Assembly (NCBI GenBank): GCA_017467965.1
Contig: JAFUJZ010000029.1
Coordinates: forward strand, 1-31,516
From: Clostridia bacterium
GTDB taxonomy: Bacteria; Bacillota_A; Clostridia; UMGS1883
Direction of reading: 5' to 3'
DNA: 31,516 nucleotides
Positions 23,679 to 29,576 of the stretch are shown in pieces (the stretch's first letter is position 1; the number at the start of each line of letters is the position of its first letter). The notes under the pieces were generated by a model, which did no database searches, was not told where the DNA came from, and was given only the letters and a program-made list of their open reading frames with translations. Both the position numbers and the translations under genes were made by a program.

Positions 23679-24917
23679 TCAGAAAGAAAAACTTTCCTCT
23701 TCTCCCACACTTTCCATTGCATACCTCATCGCATCCATAAGATGATTAAATTCATCCTTTGGGCGATTTATGCTCTTACCGTTCTCGTCCGATTCCCACA
23801 CGTAGTTTTCTATCTCCGTAATAAAGTTTACGCACCTATGATGAACCACAATCTCATATCCTTTTATCACATCAATCCCGTATCGCACGCTGTCAGGACC
23901 CTTTTTTGCCCGTCTTATTCTCTCAAGTCCCAGATATCTCAGCCTGTCAATACTCTTAGGCTCACTGCTGTCAGCACATATCCTTTCCTTTCTGTATCCC
24001 TTACGGCATATCTTTTCAAAAATCATCTCATTGGAAAGGTTCTTCTCATACATTTCATCAAACACAAAAAGCTTCTTTTCTTTATCGTCAACCACTCCGC
24101 AAAAAAGTGCAGTCGGGTCGTTTACATACCCAAAATCCAACCCAAAAATTGCCCTTGCAGAAGCCTTTTTCAAAACCTCCTCCACACAAAACTCCTCTTC
24201 TCTCCAGTTGGTGTAAACACAGCCCTCACTGACGCCCCAGTTTCCTAAGCCTGCAACAAGATATCTTGACGGATTATTCACCTTCATGTTTTCAAACACT
24301 CTTCTATCTGCCTCGTCCAAAAACTCATTTACGGTATAGTTTGTAGTCATAGCCAGCACATCTTCATTTTCCGTGTCAAAAAATCTCCTCTTAAGCCAGT
24401 GTTTTTCATTCCATGGATTAAAGGTTATGGTTATCTGCTTAAAAAGTCCATTTTTTGTTTCGCCTCTTATTGATTCGTCAAGCATGTCAAAGCTTTCCTC
24501 GTCCTTAATCTCGTAAGCCTCTTCAATCCACATCCAACTAAGTACCCCGACCCCAACGGTTATACTCGTAATCTTCATCGGGTCATCAAGCCCATAAAAA
24601 TAAATCTTTTGCCCCGTCGGTAGATAAATCATCTCCATTGGAGCCTCTTTTACCAGCCAGTACTGCGATACTCCAAGCCTTTTTATTGCCCACTTCAGCT
24701 CTTCAAAGCATGAATTTTTAAGCGTCCTGTAGGTTTTTCTCACCACAAGTAAATTTGCATCCTTATATTTCATCATGTTATATATAAACCACAACGCCGT
24801 AGTCTTGCTCTTTTTGCTCGCTCTCGACCCCTTTACAACTCGGTATCTTCCCTTAAAGTTCCAAAACTCCTTATACCCTCTCCCCACAACAAGGGGCAAA
24901 TATATTCTCTTCTCCAA
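23679..24917 (-). CDS. terL: Phage terminase large subunit
   Basis: The ATP-driven DNA-packaging motor with a cutting nuclease. 412 residues from TTG 24917. The ATPase has a Walker A-like GSRASKKSKTT (30-40) and Walker B with catalytic glutamates WMWIEEAYE (129-137). The RNase H-like nuclease has D261 (FGLDFGYVNDPT), D316 (ICADSSEPKS) and D395 (FNHLMDAMRYA). All catalytic residues are present, so there is no sign of inactivation. It belongs to the PBSX/phage terminase_3 type common in Firmicutes. A repeat-like gap separates it from terS. Confidence 0.95.
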   Translation of the reverse strand: MEKRIYLPLVVGRGYKEFWNFKGRYRVVKGSRASKKSKTTALWFIYNMMKYKDANLLVVRKTYRTLKNSCFEELKWAIKRLGVSQYWLVKEAPMEMIYLPTGQKIYFYGLDDPMKITSITVGVGVLSWMWIEEAYEIKDEESFDMLDESIRGETKNGLFKQITITFNPWNEKHWLKRRFFDTENEDVLAMTTNYTVNEFLDEADRRVFENMKVNNPSRYLVAGLGNWGVSEGCVYTNWREEEFCVEEVLKKASARAIFGLDFGYVNDPTALFCGVVDDKEKKLFVFDEMYEKNLSNEMIFEKICRKGYRKERICADSSEPKSIDRLRYLGLERIRRAKKGPDSVRYGIDVIKGYEIVVHHRCVNFITEIENYVWESDENGKSINRPKDEFNHLMDAMRYAMESVGEEESFSF

Positions 24918-25026
24918 AGTCTACCTCTTCTCCGTCCCGCATTAACCGCTAAACACTAACCACATCAGTTTTCCGCTGGGGACGGCACCCTTTCCTCCCG
25001 CTCACTTCGCATTCCGCATTATTTCG
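24918..25026. other. Gap between small and large terminase genes
   Basis: 109 bases without a plausible gene. It includes a GCATTCCGCATTA tract (about 25008-25020) like the TGCATTCTGCA motifs elsewhere, and GGGGACGGCACCC (about 24977-24989). A gap at this place is unusual because phage terminase genes normally overlap. Confidence 0.5.
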
Positions 25027-25527
25027 TTACTCCTCCAGCTCATTTTCCCCCTCGAAAACCACGCCTCCCGCTCCCGATTTATCAAGCCCCATATACTTCA
25101 TCAACAAATCAATAGCTTTCATCCGGTCCAATGTCTCAACAATTATCCCCGAGGGAGTATTCTTAACCGTTGCAATTGCACTCTTCACCTCTTCAGGTAA
25201 ACGCGCTATATCCTTCCACACAATTTTTTGCTTTCCGCCCTCGTTTGTTATTTTCACAAAAGACGCAGGCGACGTAAACGCAATATCAGCCAAAAGCCCC
25301 AAAACCTTTTGCGCATCAACCTTTGCCCTCTCGCTAACCTCTCTGAGCGCACTTTCTATATATTCCTTAACCTCGGGATTTTTCTTTAGCTCACAGGCCT
25401 TATTGCCTGCAAGCTTTTTGTTTTCAACACCGTAAGCTGCCATATATGCTTTAGTCGCGTTAGGCTCTCTTATATATGCGTCAGCAAATTTTTTCTGCTT
25501 ATCAGTAATCCTATCTCCTCCCCTCAC
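25027..25527 (-). CDS. terS: Phage terminase small subunit
   Basis: Recognises the packaging start site and hands DNA to TerL. The N-terminal ITDKQKKFADAYIREPNATKAYMAAYG is the classic helix-turn-helix of this family, and the protein (about 166 residues) is of usual length. The start is uncertain: GTG 25527 has no clear ribosome binding site, while a strong GGGGAGGAG (25515-25523) inside the frame stands 5 bases before ATT (25507-25509), where most family members begin. It is the first gene of the cassette, just behind an SOS-type promoter region, and divergent from rpmE. Confidence 0.9.
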   Translation of the reverse strand: MRGGDRITDKQKKFADAYIREPNATKAYMAAYGVENKKLAGNKACELKKNPEVKEYIESALREVSERAKVDAQKVLGLLADIAFTSPASFVKITNEGGKQKIVWKDIARLPEEVKSAIATVKNTPSGIIVETLDRMKAIDLLMKYMGLDKSGAGGVVFEGENELEE

Positions 25528-25547
25528 ATTTTCGTCTAACCAAACGA

Positions 25548-25559
25548 GAACATTTGTTC
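25548..25559 (-). promoter_or_regulatory. LexA (SOS) box upstream of the phage cassette
   Basis: The reverse strand reads GAACAAATGTTC, matching the Firmicute LexA/DinR core GAACRNRYGTTY at every position. It lies about +8 to +19 from the transcription start predicted for the terS promoter, so bound LexA should block the operon until DNA damage. No other such box was noticed in the window. Confidence 0.85.
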
Positions 25560-25573
25560 CCCCTCCGTTTTTG

Positions 25574-25584
25574 AATATAGCACA
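25574..25584 (-). promoter_or_regulatory. Extended -10 promoter of the phage cassette
   Basis: The reverse strand reads TGTGCTATATT (25584-25574): TRTGn followed by TATATT. No -35 at 16-18 bases matches TTGACA, so recognition would rely on the extended -10. Upstream lie two copies of GAAAAAATTTGGG (reverse of 25606-25618 and 25642-25655), A-tracts that could act as UP elements or activator sites. Transcription would start near 25567. Confidence 0.6.
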
Positions 25585-25605
25585 CCACCTTGTGTCATTT
25601 CGTCC

Positions 25606-25655
25606 CCCAAATTTTTTCTGTGCAACCTTACATCTTAAATTCCCAAATTTTTTTC
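25606..25655. repeat. Two A-tract direct repeats upstream of the cassette promoter
   Basis: CCCAAATTTTTTC (25606-25618) and CCCAAATTTTTTTC (25642-25655), 36 bases apart, in the gap between terS and rpmE. Their spacing from the terS -10 places them at about -40 to -50 and -75 to -90. Confidence 0.6.
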
Positions 25656-25664
25656 AAAAAACTC

Positions 25665-25693
25665 TTGCAATCTTTTTTTTACTATGTTATAAT
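25665..25693 (+). promoter_or_regulatory. Sigma-A promoter of rpmE
   Basis: TTGCAA (25665-25670), 17-base spacer rich in T, TATAAT (25688-25693), preceded by a TATG extended element. Transcription should start near 25700, leaving a leader of about 57 bases. Confidence 0.88.
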
Positions 25694-25756
25694 CATCGTT
25701 GTCTGTAATAGATTATAATTATTTATATACACAAATCTTTGAAAGAGGTGAACGTA

Positions 25757-25957
25757 GTGAGAGAAGGTATCCATCCCAACTATGGTCCTGCAGTTATCAA
25801 GTGTGCTTGTGGTGCAGTGTTTGAAACAGGTTCCGTTAAGGAAACAATCAACGTTGAAATTTGCTCCAAGTGCCACCCCTTCTACACAGGTAAGCAGAAG
25901 CTTGTTGATACAGGCGGTCGTGTAGAAAAGTTCAAGAAGAAGTTCAACATTGGCTAA
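25757..25957 (+). CDS. rpmE: 50S ribosomal protein L31, zinc-binding type
   Basis: L31 bridges the large and small ribosomal subunits. From GTG 25757 (after AGAGGTG) it has 66 residues, the normal length. A TTG at 25739 would add 6 residues and swallow the ribosome binding site. [19 protein letters not shown] is the standard N-terminus, and the four zinc cysteines are present (C16, C18, C36, C39), so it is the zinc-containing C+ form rather than the zinc-independent paralogue. Monocistronic, with its own promoter and terminator. In many Firmicutes rho or tdk lies nearby; here neither is visible. Confidence 0.97.
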   Translation: MREGIHPNYGPAVIKCACGAVFETGSVKETINVEICSKCHPFYTGKQKLVDTGGRVEKFKKKFNIG

Positions 25958-25972
25958 TCAATGCAATGAAAA

Positions 25973-25998
25973 AAAGCCTCCGCTTTTGCGGAGGCTTT
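25973..25998 (+). terminator. Rho-independent terminator of rpmE
   Basis: AAAGCCTCCGC (25973-25983) and GCGGAGGCTTT (25988-25998) with a TTTT loop, directly after rpmE. Confidence 0.93.
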
Positions 25999-26005
25999 CT
26001 TCATT

Positions 26006-26078
26006 ATTGAGCCTTCTCCTTGAGGAGAAGGTGGCGGCGTTAGCCGTCGAATGAGGTGTTAATTCTGCATTCTGCACT
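26006..26078. repeat. Dispersed repeat with hairpin and TGCATTCTGCA tail
   Basis: CCTTCTCCTTGAGGAGAAGG (26011-26030) is an inverted repeat, followed by GTGGCGGCGTTAGCCGTCG with a GGC-rich stem, GAATGAGGTG, and TTCTGCATTCTGCACT. This composite layout (CTCC/GGAG hairpin, GGCxxxxGCC hairpin, GAxTGAGGTG) resembles dispersed intergenic repeats I know from gut Firmicutes genomes. The copy number here cannot be judged from one window. Confidence 0.65.
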
Positions 26079-26109
26079 AAAAAAGGCGGACAGGATGTCC
26101 GCCTTTTTT
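26079..26109 (-). terminator. Terminator of the 58-residue protein gene
   Basis: AAAAAAGGCGGACA (26079-26092) pairs with TGTCCGCCTTTTTT (26096-26109) around GGA. The stop codon of the small gene (26108-26110) overlaps the stem base. Confidence 0.9.
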
Positions 26110-26284
26110 ATCGTCCTTTTATTTCAATATCCTTCGTTTCATCAATCTGCTCTTCTGGGTCAAAAATACTGTCAATATCCTCTTCCCATATTTGGTCTTC
26201 GGGCACATCTGCCATTTCTGCATATTCACGGTCAATCATCTGCGAAAACAGTTTTTCCGCACCGGAGAGGTTATCCTTCTTCAT
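26108..26284 (-). CDS. Small acidic hypothetical protein (58 residues)
   Basis: The ATG at 26284 follows AGGGAG by about 8 bases and a strong terminator overlaps the stop, so this is probably a real gene. The protein begins MKKDNLSGAEKLFSQMIDRE and is very acidic afterwards (VPEDQIWEEDIDSIFDPEEQ), ending IEIKGR. No membrane segment, cysteine or known domain is visible. I do not recognise it. Downstream of rpmE and on the other strand, it has no functional context. Confidence 0.65.
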   Translation of the reverse strand: MKKDNLSGAEKLFSQMIDREYAEMADVPEDQIWEEDIDSIFDPEEQIDETKDIEIKGR

Positions 26285-26370
26285 AACTATACTCCCTTTC
26301 GTCTAAGTCTATTATATGCACCCTTGGCAAAATTTATCAACATAGAGGCTATAAATTTTTGTAATATAGA

Positions 26371-26475
26371 AACTCCTGCCCCATGGGCAGAGTTTCATCC
26401 TTAATGTGCCCTGTGGCACATTTCATGAAGCCAAAGGCTTCATTTCATCGCAATAATTTGCATGGCAAATTATTG
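26371..26475. repeat. Array of four short hairpins separated by GATGAAA-like linkers
   Basis: On the minus strand, directly after the next gene's stop, come four inverted repeats: CAATAATTTGC/GCAAATTATTG (26451-26475), ATGAAGCC/GGCTTCAT (26425-26443), AATGTGCC/GGCACATT (26403-26422) and CTGCCC/GGGCAG (26376-26390). The linkers contain GATGAAA or ATGAAA. The stems differ in sequence while linker and layout repeat. Similar multi-hairpin arrays with GATGAAAT linkers occur, from memory, in gut Clostridia. No long U-run follows. Confidence 0.8.
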
Positions 26476-26476
26476 T

Positions 26477-27187
26477 TTATTCTCCGCCTAATCGTTTAAC
26501 CGCTCTCGGCAGTGCATCCTTCGCATTGCCCCAAGGAGCGTCCTGATTGCGATAGTCATATTTCTGTGTAAACCAATGCACATCTTCGTTGAGTTCATCA
26601 AGTCTTGAGTTCATAAGAGAAGACAATTCGCGTATAAATTCGTCAAGATTTTTGCCCGTAAGCTCCTCCGCACTGGCTCTTACAACCATTTTCATATGCG
26701 GAATACAAAGCCCCTTGCTTCTTCCGAACTTATCACGAAAATCCTTTTCTTTGTCCCAAAGATAAACAAGATTTTCAGCCGCAGCTTCAATCTCGCTGTC
26801 AAGCTTATCGCAAACAGCACAGCTGGATACTATCTTGTCCAGCTCTTCCACAAGCTTGTCCACGCTCTTTTTTGCACCGCCTGAGCCAAAACCTGTAGCC
26901 TTAAAAAGCTTAGCCTTTTTCTTAAGTCTGCCTCTTACCTCTTCAAGATGTGTATCAAGCATCAAAGCAAGCGACAATCTGTTACCTCTTTCATAAAGTG
27001 CGGTAAGGTGCCTCGGGCAAAAACCGCGGTTATTTGTAACCATTCTGCACTCAGGCTCCATCATCGAAGGTCCTAAAAAATAGTCAACGTTATTATCCTC
27101 CATAGTTTTTGCAACAGCACACATAATGCAGTCGCAATCGGATTCCAAAGCTTCTGTCAGCGGTATCGAATAAATTCTTTCTTTCAT
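26477..27187 (-). CDS. Cysteine-pair conserved protein (DUF6062-like)
   Basis: 236 residues, start ATG 27187. It has two similar halves, each with a C-x-x-C and a later C-x-x-H: CDCIMC (18-23) with FCPRHL, then CAVC (about 138-141) with LCIPHMKMVV. Such pairs suggest two zinc-binding or redox-active sites. No signal peptide or membrane segment; so cytoplasmic. I believe this is the family annotated as DUF6062 in Clostridia, from memory; function unknown. It follows the spoIIA operon by 77 bases and ends in the hairpin array. Confidence 0.8.
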   Translation of the reverse strand: MKERIYSIPLTEALESDCDCIMCAVAKTMEDNNVDYFLGPSMMEPECRMVTNNRGFCPRHLTALYERGNRLSLALMLDTHLEEVRGRLKKKAKLFKATGFGSGGAKKSVDKLVEELDKIVSSCAVCDKLDSEIEAAAENLVYLWDKEKDFRDKFGRSKGLCIPHMKMVVRASAEELTGKNLDEFIRELSSLMNSRLDELNEDVHWFTQKYDYRNQDAPWGNAKDALPRAVKRLGGE

Positions 27188-27264
27188 TTTCTCTTCCTCT
27201 TTTCAACAAAATCTATTAAATTTATTCTATCACATCTCATCTGCTTTTGCAAGAACATACTTCA

Positions 27265-27966
27265 TCAACTTATCTTCTGGCGAATCTTCTCAATAATCTT
27301 TTTTTCCAGTCTTGACACCTGCACCTGTCCTATGTTCAAAATTTTTGCCGTCTGGCTTTGTGTCAGCTCTTTAAAATACCTTAGCATAATAATTTGCCTG
27401 TCCCTTTCATCAAGAGATTTTATCGCGTCTTTGAGCTCAATTCTCGTGACAAAATCCTCTTCGCTCTCACCGTTACTTATGGTGTCTTTAAGCCTCATAC
27501 CTCCCCCATCACTTTCATAAAGTTCCTTCTCAATTGATTCGGGAGGTGTAGTAGCCTCCAAGGCAAAAATCGCCTCTTCATATCCAACGCCTATTCTTTC
27601 CGCTATTTTTTCTATCTCACAGTCGCCCTCTTCACGTCTTATGCGTCTTATGACAGCTGCGGTTTCTCTTGCGCTACGGCTCACTTTTATGATTGAATCA
27701 TCCCTCAAAAACCTGCGGATTTCCCCTATTATCATGGGTACTGCATAGGTCGAAAACTCCACATTAAAGCTTACATCAAACCTTTTTATAGCCTTAACAA
27801 GTCCCATTGCACCCAGCTGATACAAATCCTCGTCACCAACGCCCCTCCCGCAAAACCGCCTTACAGCACTTCTAATAAGTCCGGTATTCCGTATAACAAG
27901 CTCCTCTGCGGCTTTTTCATCACCTTTTTGTGCATTTATTATCAAATTTTTTACTTCATCTGACAT
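27265..27966 (-). CDS. sigF: RNA polymerase sporulation sigma factor SigF
   Basis: The first forespore-specific sigma factor. 233 residues. Region 2 is at about 30-100 (EDLYQLGAMGLVKAIKRFDVSFNVEFSTYAVPMIIGEIRRFLRD), region 3 at about 100-160, and region 4 has LTQSQTAKILNIGQVQVSRLEKK as the -35-binding helix-turn-helix. It overlaps spoIIAB by 11 bases, third in the classic spoIIAA-spoIIAB-sigF order. SigF is held inactive by SpoIIAB until septation. Its presence shows the organism is, or descends from, an endospore former. Confidence 0.96.
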   Translation of the reverse strand: MSDEVKNLIINAQKGDEKAAEELVIRNTGLIRSAVRRFCGRGVGDEDLYQLGAMGLVKAIKRFDVSFNVEFSTYAVPMIIGEIRRFLRDDSIIKVSRSARETAAVIRRIRREEGDCEIEKIAERIGVGYEEAIFALEATTPPESIEKELYESDGGGMRLKDTISNGESEEDFVTRIELKDAIKSLDERDRQIIMLRYFKELTQSQTAKILNIGQVQVSRLEKKIIEKIRQKIS

Positions 27967-28390
27967 TTACAGGGCTCCCCACTCTTTTCGTCATGGTAAC
28001 AGTTGTCCCACAATTTAACCTTGAGTCAATATGTACCGAATCCATAAAGCTCTCCATTACTGTAAACCCAAGCCCGCTTCTCTCATCCTGCGGCTTTGAT
28101 GTAAAAAGTGGTTCTCTCGCTTTTTTCACATCCTCAATTCCTTTCCCGGTATCCTTAACGGAAAACATAACCATATTGTCGTAGCAAAAAGCCTCCATAT
28201 ACACAATACCGTCCCTGCCGTCATATCCGTGCACAATGGCATTTGTCACAGCCTCACTCACGGCAACCTTTACGTCTTCTGCCTCATCAAGCGTCGGGTC
28301 AAGGTTCATCAAAAAAGCCGCGGCAATTACTCTCGCCAGTCCCACATTTGTCTCCTTTGCCTCAAATTCCACTTTCATATGATTAGTCAT
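27956..28390 (-). CDS. spoIIAB: Anti-sigma F factor/serine kinase SpoIIAB
   Basis: Binds SigF and phosphorylates SpoIIAA. From ATG 28390 (after AGGAGGGA by 8 bases; a GTG at 28396 is too close to it) it has 144 residues. GHKL ATPase motifs are visible: N-box SEAVTNAIVHGYDG, G1 VKDTGKGIED and G2 SGLGFTVM. It overlaps spoIIAA by 4 bases (ATGA) and sigF by 11, so the three are translationally coupled. Confidence 0.96.
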   Translation of the reverse strand: MTNHMKVEFEAKETNVGLARVIAAAFLMNLDPTLDEAEDVKVAVSEAVTNAIVHGYDGRDGIVYMEAFCYDNMVMFSVKDTGKGIEDVKKAREPLFTSKPQDERSGLGFTVMESFMDSVHIDSRLNCGTTVTMTKRVGSPVNVR

Positions 28391-28731
28391 GCCCACTCCC
28401 TCCTTTTTGTTGCCGCATCTTCGCTTTCGTAAAGCTCAACAATATTTTCAAGTCCCGACAGTTCAATAATTCTCCTGACACACGTATCCGCACCAAAAAT
28501 TTTTACGCTTCCGCCAAGTGCGCTGACCCTTTTGTATCGTCCGATTATCATACCAATCCCCGACGAATCCATAAACCCGACACCGCTAAAGTCAAACACC
28601 AGGTTTTTTACCTTTACCTCATCGTACTCAACATCAATTCTCCCACGGAGCCACTTTACACTCTCAGAGTCAATCTCCCCCGTAATCCTTACAATAAGAT
28701 CACGCTCGCATCTTTTGAAATCTATTTCCAT
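28387..28731 (-). CDS. spoIIAA: Anti-sigma F factor antagonist SpoIIAA
   Basis: A 114-residue STAS-domain protein. The unphosphorylated form frees SigF from SpoIIAB. The phosphorylatable serine is S57 in FMDSSGIGMIIGRYK, as in Bacillus S58. GAGGTG lies before the ATG. The operon should be driven by sigma-H; I see GAATTA about 27 bases before the ATG but no well-spaced AGGAAT -35, so I do not call a promoter. Confidence 0.96.
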   Translation of the reverse strand: MEIDFKRCERDLIVRITGEIDSESVKWLRGRIDVEYDEVKVKNLVFDFSGVGFMDSSGIGMIIGRYKRVSALGGSVKIFGADTCVRRIIELSGLENIVELYESEDAATKRREWA

Positions 28732-28809
28732 TTTTAAATCACCTCTTTAATTCTATTCTCCTTCTCTCCTTTGTTTCCCTTTACAAAAATTACCAATTAT
28801 TCTGACAAC

Positions 28810-28855
28810 AAAAGAGCACAGACGAGGGTATTTTCCTCAATCTGTGCCCTTTTTT
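28810..28855 (-). terminator. Terminator after the ABC transporter operon
   Basis: GAGCACAGA (about 28814-28822) pairs with TCTGTGC (28841-28847), with an inner GAGG/CCTC stem, flanked by AAAA and TTTTTT. It separates the ABC operon from spoIIAA and has tracts suited to both directions. Confidence 0.75.
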
Positions 28856-28858
28856 CAA

Positions 28859-29566
28859 TTACCTTACTTTTTCGAGTATCATTTTTTTAAGCTTTTCTTC
28901 ATCAATCTGTGCATTATTTTCAATCTCCAGAACAATTCTGCCTACATTTCCTGCAAGCACGTATATTCTATCCGCCAAAAACAACGCCTCGTCAATATCA
29001 TGGGTTATGAGAAGTGACGCAATATTGTGCTCTTTCGCCTTTTCCTTGAACCAGCTTTGCATATCACGTCTTGTCATAGCATCAAGCGCCGAAAATGGTT
29101 CATCCATAAGCATAACTTTTTTTCCGTATAGGAAAGTTCTCGCAAGACTTACTCTTTGCCTCATACCGCCGCTGAGTTCACAAGGGTACATATCCTTGTA
29201 TTCCCCAAGTCCAAATTCATTAAGCTGCCCCAGAGCCCTGCTGTACGCCTCTTTTTTATCCACTCCCGAAAGGCTGAGCGGTATCATTACGTTTTTTATA
29301 ACAGTCTTAAATGGCAACAGCAAATCACTTTGCTGCATATATCCTATATGCCCGGCACTGCCCGTTATACATTCCTCTTCCAGGTATACCTCTCCCTTAT
29401 CGGGCTTTTCCAACCCCGACATAATGTTAAAAAGTGTACTTTTCCCCACACCGCTCACGCCTAAAAGTGCCACTATTTCTCCCTCTTTAACATAAAGCGA
29501 AACATCTTCTATAATAGCCGTACCGTCATAGCTTTTTGTTATGCTTTTTCCTTCCAGAACCTTCAT
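28859..29566 (-). CDS. ABC transporter ATP-binding protein (NitT/TauT/ThiZ type)
   Basis: The motor subunit of the adjacent importer, 235 residues. Walker A GVSGVGKST (36-44), Q-loop YMQQSD, signature LSGGMRQR, Walker B VMLMDEPFSALD, and H-loop LLITHDIDEAL are all intact. It starts 10 bases after the lipoprotein gene's stop. Family members import nitrate, taurine, sulfonates or thiamine pyrimidines; the partner lipoprotein points to the last. Confidence 0.95.
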   Translation of the reverse strand: MKVLEGKSITKSYDGTAIIEDVSLYVKEGEIVALLGVSGVGKSTLFNIMSGLEKPDKGEVYLEEECITGSAGHIGYMQQSDLLLPFKTVIKNVMIPLSLSGVDKKEAYSRALGQLNEFGLGEYKDMYPCELSGGMRQRVSLARTFLYGKKVMLMDEPFSALDAMTRRDMQSWFKEKAKEHNIASLLITHDIDEALFLADRIYVLAGNVGRIVLEIENNAQIDEEKLKKMILEKVR

Positions 29567-29576
29567 TTCTTTACTC

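Noticed and set aside
12502..25757. Attachment-site direct repeats flanking the phage cassette
   Set aside because: I compared the edges by eye and found no direct repeat, tRNA gene or integrase. A computed comparison with an empty locus would be needed.
26371..26475. CRISPR array
   Set aside because: The regular part is short linkers between differing palindromes, not 23-40 base identical repeats with spacers, and no cas genes are present.
28741..28800. Sigma-H promoter of the spoIIA operon
   Set aside because: A GAATTA -10-like element is present near 28750-28756, but no AGGAAT-type -35 stands at the required 11-12 base spacing, so it cannot be called.
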